From contig NW_024037056.1 in NCBI RefSeq assembly GCF_015706575.1, positions 4,798,109 to 4,862,108 on the forward strand: 64,000 nt of DNA, given 5' to 3'. Every line of letters begins with the position of its first letter. Within the stretch, counting starts at the first letter, position 1. A model generated the notes under the pieces. That model was not told the origin of the DNA, searched no databases, and saw only the letters and a program-made list of their open reading frames with translations. Position numbers and translations under genes: made by a program. The stretch is from Patiria miniata. Its lineage: Eukaryota > Echinodermata > Asteroidea > Valvatida > Asterinidae. Of the stretch, positions 11,049-25,000 are shown piece after piece.

Positions 11049-12953
11049 TATTTAAGTACAAAATCATTCGCCGCTTCAATCATTTCCAACAAAATCTGGG
11101 TATAAATACGAGGAGATACCAAACTTTCAAATATCTGAAAAATCATCTTTTTTTTTCACGGCTGTAATTCATTCTTAACTTGTTTTGTTGGTCTGTGATT
11201 TTGGAAACTTATTAATGATGACCTTGAACACTCTGTTTTGAAAACCTAAATCAAAGGGGCATTAATAAAGCCCATACTATCTGTTTCCTGGTGGACGTGC
11301 AACATTCCCAAAATCTACAAAAATTTTGTTGGCATATTCTTTACCTTGTTCACTTGCTGTGCTATCATTAAAAAACCCAGAAGAATCCAGGCTAACAACA
11401 TGTAACTAAGAATTTCCATGCAGCTGCATATAGGAAAATTTAACTATATGATATAATAAATGATGGAAATAAAAATGGAATTATTCTTTACGATAACGAT
11501 TATTGTTATAAAGGCCTACATTTTGATATCAAAATTAAAACTATGTGGTTATATAAAAGGATAGAAAATATTTCCTTTTTTAGGAGCTAAAAAGTTCATT
11601 TCATCGTCATAGTAATTGTTACTTTTGATACAACATGGATATTTAGACCCAAACCCCCCCCACCAGTTTGTGCAGTAAAGTAAACATTATAAAAACATAT
11701 TTAAATATTATTTCAGATTGCCATCAATGTTTCATGAAAAACATGGAGGAATTGTCCATTGTCTACAAAGCTGACGAGAATTCCTGGAGGGCTGGATTAT
11801 ATTAATTAGAATTAAGTACAGAAACTCACAGTCAATCAGACAAATTTTAGGTCATTATACTTTACAAACTGGTAACTTCCATTTACAATATCGGTATCTT
11901 CATGTCCACACTTCACTGGATATCCTGGTGTAGGATGGTGTATCATTTTACCCAGGAAATCCAAAGTGCAGAGTAGAAGGCTTACAATATAAATGTGCAT
12001 TTGTGGATGACAGTTGATCAACATGTAAAGTCCACTCATACATTTCAAACATGATGAGCCTGTACACAAAGTACAATAAGAATCAGTGAACGAATGTCTT
12101 TCAAATGGAGTACAACATTAAGAATTTTCTGAAGAAAGAAAAATGGTTACCGACCAAAAGTGATGTCATGATTATTGCTTCTGAATGATTCTCAGCCAAA
12201 GTACTCATTCAGAACACAGCAAAGTTGTGGACAAGATTTTCAAGCCACAAACGATTAAAATAAAATATGAAAAAGTTCCTATAATTCTCAACTGTTTCTC
12301 ATTGTACAGCAATATGTTATAAAACAGACATTGATAAAAAGGTAATAATTGGAACAACTTAATGAGCATTACACAGCATGTAAAAGAACAAATATTGTAT
12401 AAATCAAGCCGTTCTTCAAACTACGTGAATGCATGAACATTTCAAGAGACACAATTTCTGTCAGCTGCCCTAAAGTTAAACATTTAACAACTCTTCGCAC
12501 AGTTAGAAGTAACATCATCTAAGATGGTCAAGGTTGACATAATAGTTTGTGATACAAAACTGAGAAAAAATAGAGGACATTTATACAAAATAGTAAAAGG
12601 AATGAGATTCGTGTAATTTGCAATCGGCTTAACATTCTGCAATTCTAAGGGTATGTTACGATGTATACATACATGTGTATGCTTATTTTTTCAGACCAAT
12701 GGTGAGAAAGTATTGAATTTATAAATGAACTTTAAAACGTTAGCCTCAGAGAACAATTTACAATTAATACAATTTACACAATGTAATGACAAAATGAAAA
12801 AAATGCTTCCTAACCATGCAAACTAATCTGTGAACATGTATATAAATTGATGAGTAAATGCCATTAAGAAAGGAACAAAAATCATATTTTGTCTCAAAGC
12901 AGTAATGAAACAAACAAATTAAGCAGCATTTCCATCTTGACTTTGTAAATCTT

Positions 12954-15900
12954 TTACACACTAATGATCTTATTGACTGTCTGTGACAAGCCGGCCGCAT
13001 TGATGGCTGTCAACGTCAAGTGGTAGTCGGTGTAGGGAGCCAGCGGTGAGACACGCATATCAGTCTCCATGGTCTCCACCCACTGCATGGTATCACTACC
13101 TCCTGGGATGGTACCCAGAGATACCTCATAGACCAAGGAGGAGGAAGGGGAGGAGAACAAGCCATCCCAGGCAAGATCAACCGTCCCTTCACCACGCCAA
13201 AAATATCTGATCAGGTTTGAGGCTGTTACATCAATCAAGAAATGTCAAGAAGAATGAATCAAGTTAGTAAGAGACACCAACAAATCAAAAGGTAAGTGGT
13301 GTTCACGTGAGTTGGGTGGGTGGATGAGTGAACCATGAAGGGATGAGCATGTGGTACATGGGAATAATGGTACCTCACAAGTTGGACCTTGTTTGCAACT
13401 AGAAGGGGTAGCAATCAAGGGGTATAAAGTTTAAGGGTTTTTTTAATTTAGAATCACTATTTAGCCCTTAAAACACTTAACAGATGAATATTCTGTTCAA
13501 ATTTAGAAAATTAAGCAAGAAAACAATCAACACTGCTGAGATATATACCTCCTAAAATAGGCTCTGCAGACTCCACGGTGAAGTTGCTTGTGATAGCCTG
13601 GCTGGTCAAACCAGCATGATTGACGGCTCTGACTGACAGGCTATAGGTTGCATCATCCACCAGGCTAAGACCTGACCAATCCAGGTGAGTCTCTGATGTG
13701 GATCCACAAGGTGTCCAGGAGGTGAAGGCATCGGGTCCACTAAGGTGGCACTGGGAGGGGAACATAACAATCCATAAGTAAAGAGTTTATAAATGTCAGC
13801 TTCTTATCTATTGGAGTCAGTTTCCATCCTCCCTTATTATTACTGCAATGTCTACGACACCAACACACCATGAACATCCCTCGCACACTCACAGTTTTGC
13901 TTAGAAAAATTCACAATTTGAGTTGAGCAAATGAGCAAATGAGCAAGTTGCTTGTGTCCTTAAGCAAGACATTTTGTACAGATTACTTCTCTCTCTTGGC
14001 AACTTAGGCAGCAAAATGTATGACATAAGCGCGTAATAAGCGGAAATAATGTTACACATGATCAAAACAATCTCTTAAAATACCTGCACAGACGAACTCT
14101 GGAATGCTGTACATTTAAAATTTTGAGAAGATTTTGCACAATGCACTTACCTCGTAAGACTGAATTCCGAATGGATCCATGAATCCATCCCATGATCCTT
14201 TGAGGGAGTCTCTCTGTGACTGGTACGAGTTGCGTGTTTCATGCCGAGTCTCTGACAGTGTCTTCACGTTGACTACAGCAGATGAGGAACTAGGAGGCAC
14301 GGTTTCTATGGTAACGCCATCTGATGATTTCCATGACGACTTCTCAGCGTGATTGTAGCATGTGACAGTGACGTACAGTCGCTGACCTTCAACCATAGCC
14401 TGGGACAGGCTGGTGTTGACAGTGGAAGTGCCGTCAGGAGACGATGAGCTTGGTAGGATGTCATCAAATCCAGGCTCTGATCCTTGAGGAAAAAAAAATT
14501 TAAAAATTTACTGAATATGCAGGGGGTCAAAGAATAAAGATACCAAACTCACTGTCTACTCTTTAAGCAAAACGCTGACCAAGTGAAGGTCATGCCAACT
14601 GCTGATCGGATTCTAAGGCTAAGAGTCAGATGACCAGGATGAAATGTTAGCTATCCAAGGGTGGACTGACGGAGGGTCAGTAATATTGCTGACCAACTGG
14701 GGACAGATGCAGGGCAAAAAGCTGACATACACCAACTAAATCCATGACTATTTACTGTGCCCAAATCTTGGATTGACCAACTAAGGCTCAGAAAACTGAC
14801 CAACTGATGTTCAGATCCTCAGGCTGACCATTAGAAAGAGAACTGAGGGACTTACCAACTGCCCATTCACAGTGATCAATTCCACTCTCAGGATCAGACG
14901 CTGACCAACTGAAGATCAGAGAAGAATCATCCGCACTGAAGTCAACATCTGTTGAGAGATAAAGAAGAAGAGACAGAGACCTGTGCTGAAAAGGTGCCAC
15001 AGGATGCAAAATGAGTGATTGATTTATCATCTTACGTCAGAGCAATACATGGTGTATCACTTAAACTACCGTTTTCCAGTAGGTTGCTTCTTTTGCCAAT
15101 GTTCCCTGATGTGATCTCAATTGGTTAGAAACTTGGAAAGAGTTTGAGGGTGGTGTCAAGCAAGATTTGCCTTCCACGTGTTGGATCTGGTTTTTATCAC
15201 ACTCAGATATGGGCTGGAATTTTCTGCTTTTGAATGGGCTTCATTTCCCATCAAAAACAGAAGTTTTTTTCATTACCGACATATTCACAATTTGTCATGA
15301 GTAATTTTGGACTTAGATAATTGTATACTTTAAATTTCTTGAAGGGAAATTTAAGTTTACATACCATGAGCCTCGCCACCGTCAATCACAAAATGAATTA
15401 GTGGTGGCGTTAGGTCAATCAGTATGGGGTCAGAGGTTGCTATGGCAATGAGGTCAGCTGCATTTCTTGCCATCACAGTGACATGAACATAGGAGCCATG
15501 TGCCATGTTGAGGTCAGTGTTGATAGCATCTGTCTGTAAACCCACTGACGTGAAGCTTTGAAGCTGGGTGCCACCTCTCGTAGTTCCTAACAAAATTGTA
15601 GTGTTAACATTACTTCAGGCATGCAACTGGAAATTTAGAAAAAACGAGGAAACTCCAAACCACACAAGACTTTGTACAGTGTTTTTCAATTTGTAATGGC
15701 ATTCATGAGAAGTAAAAAATGACTGGATCAGAGGAAAAGTTGTATGCCTAATTACTTTTAAAATCTCCATTTGGCATGTTTCCTTTTGTCAATTTCTAAA
15801 AAGATTATAAAAATGTGACGAACAAATTACGTCTTAAATCTGAACAACTTTGACGCACTGCCGTGAGGAGAAACATAGTACTTAAATGGGTGACTAGAGA

Positions 15901-16063
15901 ATACAAGCTTCAACCTACCTATAGCCCAGCTGTAGTCCACTATGGGACTCTCAGGGTCAATGAAATGCCACTTGGCCTGGATTGACGACCAGCTGTGAAT
16001 GAACTGAGTATGGACTTCCACGGACCCATCACCGGTACTTGATCCAGTGGTTAACTGCCTCAC
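12954..16063 (-). other. Gene A exons 49-54: last FN3-like repeats and C-terminus
   Basis: Exons: 15919-16063, 15365-15586, 14856-14948, 14151-14482, 13549-13750, 12954-13222. Cores include HFIDPESPIVDYSWAIG, SASDPESGIDHCEWAVG and GFMDPFGIQSYE. The final repeat ends LTLTAINAAGLSQTVNK, then IISV and TAA. No transmembrane segment, GPI signal or extra domain follows. Confidence 0.85.
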
Positions 16064-19000
16064 CTGAAATGTACAAGGAAAAAACCGATAAAATGCTAGG
16101 TTATCAGGTATTCACCATGGAATGTGCAAGCTGATATCAATAACAGGGGGTGGTACAGGAAAACGTGTCTTGAGTAGTATTATGTGAGATAAAATTTTAA
16201 AGAGTATATAATAAAAAAGGGTATATGGTAAAAAAGGGTATATGGACAGGGATTTACTCACCTGAATATTATCCAACAGGATTCCATTCCATTCTCCGAC
16301 TGAGGAGATTGTTAATGTTGATACATCGTCGCTGGCTGTGAAGTAAAACCTGTGCTGATGCCATTGGATGGACCTCAGACTCTGGTCTGAGTGACCGTGT
16401 GTCGGCCGGTCATACAACCTGAAGACGCGATTCAATCCTGGAGCCTCAATGCGACCTTCTTGATTCAGCAAAGGATTGTGGGACAACACGGCATGACTCG
16501 CGAAGACCACCACCTGGTAGTGGCTGCCCGGTGACGTGTCAAAGGTTTGGGAGATGGAGCCATGAAGAGACAAGTAAGAACGGCCATCTTGAGCAATCTT
16601 CTTGTCAGATGTGATGACAGAAACCTGGCTAACAGATCCAACATCCCATTCAGGCAGCTGTGTATCCTCAACAGTATCCATACCATCTGTGGTGGGTGGC
16701 ATGTTAGTCACAAAATTAGTGGCAGCGGTGGGATAGCTATCTGACACATCCTCATAGGTGGAAACTGTTGTAGATTCTGTTAATGTTGATTCTGTTCCTT
16801 CACTTTCTGATTCAGTTTTCAATTCGCCTTGGGTTGTTGTGGTTTCGTCTGTTGACAATTCAGCATTTATATCTGGAAGGATAAGCGTATCTATTAATTA
16901 CTTAACATTGAAACATCTTTCGAATACCACAAAATCCGAACACATATTTTATAAGTGAAAACCAAGTCTCCCAATGGTTAATTTTAATATTAGATCTTTC
17001 TATACCTTCAAATGATGGATTCTGGATCAAGTTCTCCCCGAGAAGGGTATGTTCTAGTGGTTCAGGGGGTGTAGTGTCCACCACAAACCCATCTGAAGAG
17101 ACTGATTCAGACTGCAGGCCGGCAGCGTCGATAGCTGAGATCTTGGAGTAATACCGGATGCCTGATCAAGGACAAATAAAGGAGTAGCATTTATGCATTT
17201 GTGAATCCATCATTTATAGGAGACTAAGGTGAAGGTAAGGGTTGAAAAGCAAAGCCAATCATGAAGGAACTCAAGTGGAAATTTCTTGAAGAGTTCACCC
17301 ATCTTTTCTCTTAATTCTTTCAAATCTTTAACACAAAGAACCTGCTTAGAGAATGCTCAACTTAGCAATGATGTTAAAATCGCCAGTCACACCAAAAACT
17401 ATTTTGTTTATGTTGTGCTCCAATGTAACATATATTAACAGACAACATGGGAGATGCAATTTTTTTTTTCATTATAACTGATATTTTGTTTTATTTTTGA
17501 TTTGTCTTTGACATTATAGCTCTCAAGCTGGGGAACCAATCATTATTAAAACCTGAATAACAAATTTGACAGCAAACTGCTTCATGCTTTCTTCTGATTT
17601 GACATCTTTTATGACAACAGTGAATTTGGTTTCAATTTTACCATCTGTGAGAGGCACAGCTACAGTCTTGGAGGCAGACAGGTGGATTCCAACACTTGTA
17701 CAGGGCAGAATGCCATCATCTGTAGGGCTAGGGGTCTGTCCAACGCACCACTCATAATGGTCTATGTAGGATTCCAGATCCACAAAGCCATGCCAGGAGG
17801 CTGAGATGACTGTGCTGGAGTTCTGATACTCTACATCGTGAAGTTCTAGAATAAAATAAAGAAGTAGAAGTCTTTGGTTCTTTATTGTCCAACCCCAAGG
17901 CCATGGCCACTAAAGATGGTGACTTTATGAACAAAAAATAAATAAGAAAGTTGAAGTGAGTTGGAGGTATCTGTTGATATTTTGCTTGAGCTGTGGTAAG
18001 TTATGAAGAAGAAAGTAAGACCTTGGCAAGGAGTAGTGGATGGAGGAACGAGAAGTGAGAGTCCTCTTGAGCACATCCAATGATTCTTGAAGAAATGAAC
18101 TGGAAGTAACGCACACACTAGTATATCCTCTATCAATGCCAACTGGGTAAGAGGCTTCATACCTATGCCATCAAAGACCAGGCCTGGATCTGGCCTCCTG
18201 GTATCCACCACAAAACCGTCACTGCTTCTGAGCGTGTGCAGACCAGCTTTGTTGAATGCTCGTACATTGCTGTAGTATCGCAGTCCACTCTGTAGGTTTA
18301 GGCTGGTGAACTGTGTGGACGACACACTGGCTGGGAAGACGTGGTCAGCAAATTGACGAATATCTTCACCTGAGGAGGACGAACAAACAAGGTTTGTGCC
18401 GACGCATGATTCATACAGTCCAGTAGAAACATGTAGGATAGCATGTAGCAAATGTTCCCAATGTTCAGTCTAAACACGGCACAACAGACTGCTTTTTTTT
18501 TAAAGATAAGATAAAGAATTGGGAAATGAGCTCTGATAAGAGACGGAGCAGAGTGAACAAAAACTCACCTCCTGGATAGGTACTTAGAGAAACCTGGTAG
18601 TGAGATGTTGCTTTGTCTAGAAACACTCCCTCCCAGCAGATGAAGACAACATCAGGATCTGTTAAGTAATCAGTGTCTTTGCTGGCATCTGGTCTTGTAA
18701 GATCTTTAACCTGAGAGCAACAAATACAGAAGCATTACGGAGGGCCCATGTTGAAGTTGAAGGTCTCCCAGATTTGTCAAAACTCATCGAAATGTGTGTG
18801 CTGTCATTTCAGATACCCGATCCTCTCAAAGGAGCAAACTTTCAATTCTGACTGCTTGATCAGTATGATTAATTTTTGGAAGATCAAAGGATTCCTACAA
18901 GGCCTATGAACAGGTTTGGTCAGTATAAATCTTAAACAAATTGGGAAGTGAAAGGACCAGTAATAGACCACGTAATTTTAATTTAACCAAAAGAGCTTAG

Positions 19001-22000
19001 AGTGAACTAGAAATTGAAACCTGCCTTTGTGCCTCTGATTGTTGATATTTTGGGCGGTGTGATATCAGGTGTAATGCCGTCTGATCTGAACACTGCGTAT
19101 GTAGTTGCGTCATACCAGGCCCGGATGAACACGTGATATGTTACCTCTCTTTTAAGCTTTCTATCTATAAGGAGAAACACCGAATGCAAACAATCTTCAG
19201 ATATATTGAAATGAACAAGCTGTTCTCTTCAAATCATTACTGATGCTTTATTCAAGAGAAGCCAACCTGAGTAGAAACAGTTTTTTTTATTTGGACCTTT
19301 TCCCAAGGAAGAACATATCCAAATGTAGGAACTGAACAACCAAAACTTTAGATAGCACAGGAATCAATTGATCTTAATACCTTCGTCAAACAGGATGATA
19401 GTATGATTGTCCTGTCCAACATCAAACCACACTCTGTCTAAGGCAGGATCAAAGACTCCCGTTGGCTCGAAGTCTGAAGACGTATCATCACCAATACTCC
19501 ACTCATACCTGTAAGAAAAGCCAAAAAACCCTAGGTGTTAGACACACCAGGATCGCATTATCAAGTCCCATATTGTGTGTTAACAAAGACCTTTCTCATT
19601 CTAATTCGGACAAGATTTTAAAACGGTCAAAGTCTACTGATACGTTTTCTTGATTTCCATGTCTACTTTGATTAAAAATTGCATGCAGGGCTGCAAAAAG
19701 GAAAAACTGTTGACTACTGAGTTGCAGTTTCTAAGAAGTAGTATTATTGATTTCAATTCTGCTTCTGATTTGGACAAGATTTTGGAACTGTCAAAGCCTT
19801 CTGTGAATGCTCTCTTTCCACTTTTTTTCTTTGATTAAGATCACATACAGGGCTGCAAAAAGGACAAGTTGTTGATGATTGAGTTGCAGTTTCTAAGTAG
19901 TAGCATTGATTTCAATTCTATAATAGGAAATATTGTATGAGCCAACTCACCACTTGATGTCCAGTCCTTTCTGCTCAGTGACTCGCCAGACTGCACCTGC
20001 CATATACTGAGTGGCTGTGTCATCAATATCGATCACGTTATCGATATCATTGTGCATCAGATCCAGTACATCCAGAACTTCGATCTCAGTGTTGGAATTA
20101 TCTTGATAAAAATAATGAGAAAATAATCAAATGAAAAGCAATATTGGAAGATACTGCGAATATTTGGATCACTTAACCCATTATGATACATAGAAAAGTG
20201 GCTAAAAAATGTTTTTTTTTCTTTGGAAGCTTCAAATGCATTTATTTTGACTTGCAAGTTTTACAATAATTTAGTGAAAACAATTAATTTGAAGGATATT
20301 AAAACACATTTCAATCAAAAGAATGCAATTGTTGTATGACTCCCTGTACAATGTGAGATTTTGTACTTACTGTAAGTTAGGTCAGTGCATTGTGGAACCA
20401 TAAGACACGTTTGATGAATGGGTGCACATGCACAGTGGCCCTCACATGTCACAGGCAAGCAGCGACGTAACAGGACAAGAGCGCCCTCACTTGGTGAAGT
20501 AGGGGAAGCCTCAAAAGTAGAATGATGGCGAGTGCTTGGTAGACCAGCCTGGGATGGACCAAAAAAACGACAGTGAAGAAATTTTGAGCAAAAACAAACA
20601 ATTGCATGCTAGGGAAGATTGCTACGTATCAGTGATGAGACCGGTGAAAATACTTTAGACGATGAGTTTCCACATAAAAGCCTAGATGGTACTTTCCAGG
20701 GCTGATGTGCTATTTTAGTAACCACCACATCAAAACGTTAGACTAATCGGTGTTGATTCAAATTTGAAAAACATCTGTATATTTTTTTGTCGATTGAATG
20801 GAATGAAGCAGCAATTTACCCCATTGACAGCCCAGATGGAGATGTAGAGATATGGAGGAGTTAAGTCAGTTATACTGCCCTCTAGTGGTATGATGGCTGT
20901 CTGCGCGATGCCCTCATCTAATGACATGCCGTCATAGCTGTGGTCAACACGGACTGGTCCACTCTATACAAGGTGAGAAAATATGATCTTGTTTGGAATA
21001 GTGGCACTGTGATAATGCTGATTTTTTTTTCAACAAGATCACAGAAAAGACTAAAAAATGCAGAGTTGGAAAAGAGAAAATTTAATTGACCGAAAAATCA
21101 AATAACAAATCTTCATAAAAATAATAGCTTGAATTTTGGCTCCAATGCCAGCAAGTCTTTCAAATAACAACCTTTTGGGGAATTCAAAAGTAACAAAATG
21201 TCTAGACTGAGATACCGGAGTGAGTTCCGAACCGCCATAGGTGCGTCCGATGGAGACCAAGTAGTGGCTGATACCAGAGTGTACATCAGCAAATCCCAGC
21301 CAGGCAAGGGCTAAGGAACCAAGGGATGTACGGGGGTCTTCTACCCAAGTCATCCAACCAGAGTGGTAGGGTGGGGGAGATGGGGTGGTTGGTGGACTCT
21401 GGGTCGTGGTGTTGATGGAGTCAGTGGTGTTGGCAACATCGGTGGTGGAGTTGGTTGATGAATCAGTGGTGTTGTCAAAATCAGTGGTGTTGTCAAAATC
21501 AGTGGTGTTGTCAAAATCAGTGGTGTTGTTGAAATCAGCAGTAGAGTTGGTTGAGTTGGTTGAGTCGGTTGTGGCAACAAACTCAGCAGTGAAGTTGGTC
21601 GAATCGGTGAAATTAGTGCCATTAATCTGCATTGTTTCAAGAGATAACCATAATAAGGCCTTGAAGTATGAATTCTGCACTTGTTGCTGGTACCAAACTA
21701 AGGTTGTTTGCATGTTATATAGAGAGTGATACTATCAAATAATAAAAATGACTCACTGTGTTCAGTAGATCTGTGATAGTTGGTATCACTGGTTCAGTTG
21801 GATCAATCCAGATGATATGATGACGATCCAAGTTAGCAGCACTCTCTGTACCCACGGCAAACGTCCCGACGGACGGTGGACTACCGTCAACCTGAGAGAG
21901 TCAAACAAACAAGGAATAATGGCAAGTTTGTCTTGACCACAAAGGTACTCAGAGATCGTAAAGGACATGTACAGTGATTCAAAACAGCTGCAATCATAAC

Positions 22001-25000
22001 TAACAATGTAAAAACTCTACTGAATGTGGTTGCTCAATTCAATTTGAAACATTTTGAACTGTGAAAGTGGTGTTTTCAGCAATGACCAATTTTAATAGAC
22101 CTAAGACATAAAAACGTCATGCTTTGTTTACATGTGCACTTTCCTATATGAGCCAGGTAATTGTCCCTACCTTCCCATGTAAACAAAGCATGACGTCATT
22201 ATGTCTCAGATCTAATGGTTACTTACCAATAAAGGTTCTGTCCTGGCCTGTGTGCAGACACCAGCAAAGTTACAAGCCACTACGGTAATGATGTAACGAC
22301 TGCCTTCATGTAATGTCAGATTGGTGAAGGTGTGGTCCAACTCACTCCCCGCAATCTGTAATCAAAAACGCCACAACTGGCATGTATTTCGTTTACCCAT
22401 AATATGAAAATTATATTGTAACTTTTTTTCTTTTAATAGAGAGTTCACCTTTGTTGGAGGTATATTGACATCTCCATTATGATGTGTGTTGGCGGATACA
22501 AACTGGTCCTTAATGCCGCTCTCAGCGTCACTGAACTTCCAGGAAAAGTGCATCACATCCTGCAAAACCTGAGAGACATAAGAAAATAAAGATGTTGAAG
22601 TTTTACTTACATGCAAGATCATGAAAAGCTGGAAATTTCTTTGGATAGAATATATCTGTATGTCGGAGAAAGGATTAAGATTATTCTAGGTAGAACAAGA
22701 AATGCAGCTCCAGCCTACTGTGATCAGAAGTCCTACCTGAGTATTGTTGACAGCCATGCCCCGTGTCTCATCAACAGCAGGTGCATTCAGCACATCAGGT
22801 GGACTAGAGTCCACACGGAACCCATTAGACGTAGCCTGACTCCACATACCAAGCCGGTTATAGGCGCGCACCGTGATGTAGATATCGGTGTTGTTTGGCA
22901 TCTGATCCGAATCTGACAGGAATATCAGAGCATCTTCTGACAGATCGATGCGTGTAGAGGTAAGAATGTCCTCAGCTCCTGGTGCCGTGCCAGCGCGCCA
23001 TTCGTAGTGGGAGAGGCCCGAGTGAGGGTCATGGAAACCCCACCAATGAGCTCGGAGCTGGACCCTGCAGGGAATATCATTAGAATGAGCATTGAGACAA
23101 ACACACCTGCAATGATTTGCAGCAATACAATGTAACCATTTCTATTTCAATTAATTATATTTTTACACAATCTTTGGTCAGTGGTCAACCGTTAGTGGTC
23201 AGATAAATAATTTGATGTGACATTCAGGGGTGAACTCACCTTGAGGATTGGTAGCTGATATCCCCACCCCCAGGACCGCCATCATACACACGCCCCGCTA
23301 CCGGGGAAGAGTCGTCCACCGTGACCCCATCAGAGGTCACTGAGGTACAAAGGTCAGCGGCATTACAAGCCGTCACCGTCACATAGTAGGTCAGACCAGG
23401 CACTAGGTTCAAGTTCTCCGCAGTTACATCTAGAAAGTGAATTGCATCAACACTGACAATTAGCACACCATGTTTGGAAAGAGGGATGTATTGATTATAA
23501 AATGGGGATTGTGGAATTCCATGGAAAAAATCTACATCTACACACCAGTGTAGAACCCTTCTACACTAAGAAATACTTGACAATTTCACTGTTTTATCAG
23601 TTTCATTTGCAAAATAGCTTAATTTAAGGTAGCATTTGAAAATTGTTTTAACTTTACACTGTTTTATTTTAATCACATCATATTCTCTTAACTTGACAAA
23701 AAAGTGTTGTTTTCTTTAAATAAACAAACATTCAAACATAAATTATTGCCTAAAAAAACCAAAGTTGTCCCCCCTAATTGCTTTAAGAACACAAATTTTA
23801 TAAACAAAAATAATTTGTGCCAATCTTCGTTTAACAGATGTACTTACAAGTGTCCAAGCCCACATGTTGCTCAGGTATGACATTGCTACACCCTGAACAT
23901 ATCCCAGCTCTCCAGGAATATCCAACGATGGCGCTGTGTGGGTCATGAAACCCTTCCCAGAATGCCCTGATCACCATACGATCCTCCTGGAAGTCTTGGT
24001 CTCTGTGATTAGCCGAGGTGTTTGCTGGGTTTCCGTCAAAAACGTGGCCAGCCAATGGCGGGCTTGCGTCAACTGTGAATGCTCCGTAGCTCTTCAGTGT
24101 GATCAGACCTACAGTATTGATGGCCTGGGTCAAATAATTTCAAAAATGAAGATTTATGCTTCTATATTGTTGTTGTCGGGACAGGTTTGTTTTTAGTCAT
24201 AAGCTTCAAGTCTCAGTTTGAGCCTCTGTTGAGTTCAAGTTTCATCCAATAAGCCTAGTCTTTGTCACAAGTGATTATGACTGGATCACAGAGTTAAAGC
24301 CCAGTCTAATACAATTCACGTCACAACAGATAGTGAACAATGACAAAGGAAAGCCTTTTACGACTCAACTGTAAAGCTAATTACCTGACTGAAAACTTTA
24401 TGATTGACTTGTGACAAACTTGGGATGACTTGACTTTAATTTAAATTTATGAAAGTTTGACAGACCTTATTTTGTTTTCTCATGACAAATAGAACTCCAG
24501 TACAGTGCGTGTTGAATCATTTGAGTCAAGACAAGATGAAGGCATTGGCCTACCTTGACTGAAACGAAATAGGAGTGACCTTCTTGAAGGAGCAAAGGTC
24601 GAGAGGGGTCACTGACCCCGATCTCTGTACTCTCTCTAGTAAATGGCATGATGTCTGCATGGCCTGGATGTGAACCCAAGGCCCACTCATAATATGCAAC
24701 ACCACTCTCCTGGTCAGAAAACACATTCTCCCAACTGAAAAGTAATACAGATCAAACATGATGTGTGACAACAGGTTGGTAGATTTTTTTTCTAATTTTT
24801 ATATATTTTTTTGAATTTATGGCGATAAGCAGATTTTGACCATACCTTGCTGAGATGGAAGTTTTTGATTGAATGAAGCTGCCTCCAATGTCCAACGTAT
24901 GATCAGCACTGATGACAGGCGGCGACGTATCAATTGTGATTGGGTCTGACATTGCTTGTGATGACAGACCAACAAAGTCAGTCGCTGGGTGGAAAACAAA

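Noticed and set aside
16465..16686. Alternative frame ORF inside exon 48 of gene A
   Set aside because: Shadow of the real 611-bp exon, whose frame is fixed by both splice junctions and domain motifs.
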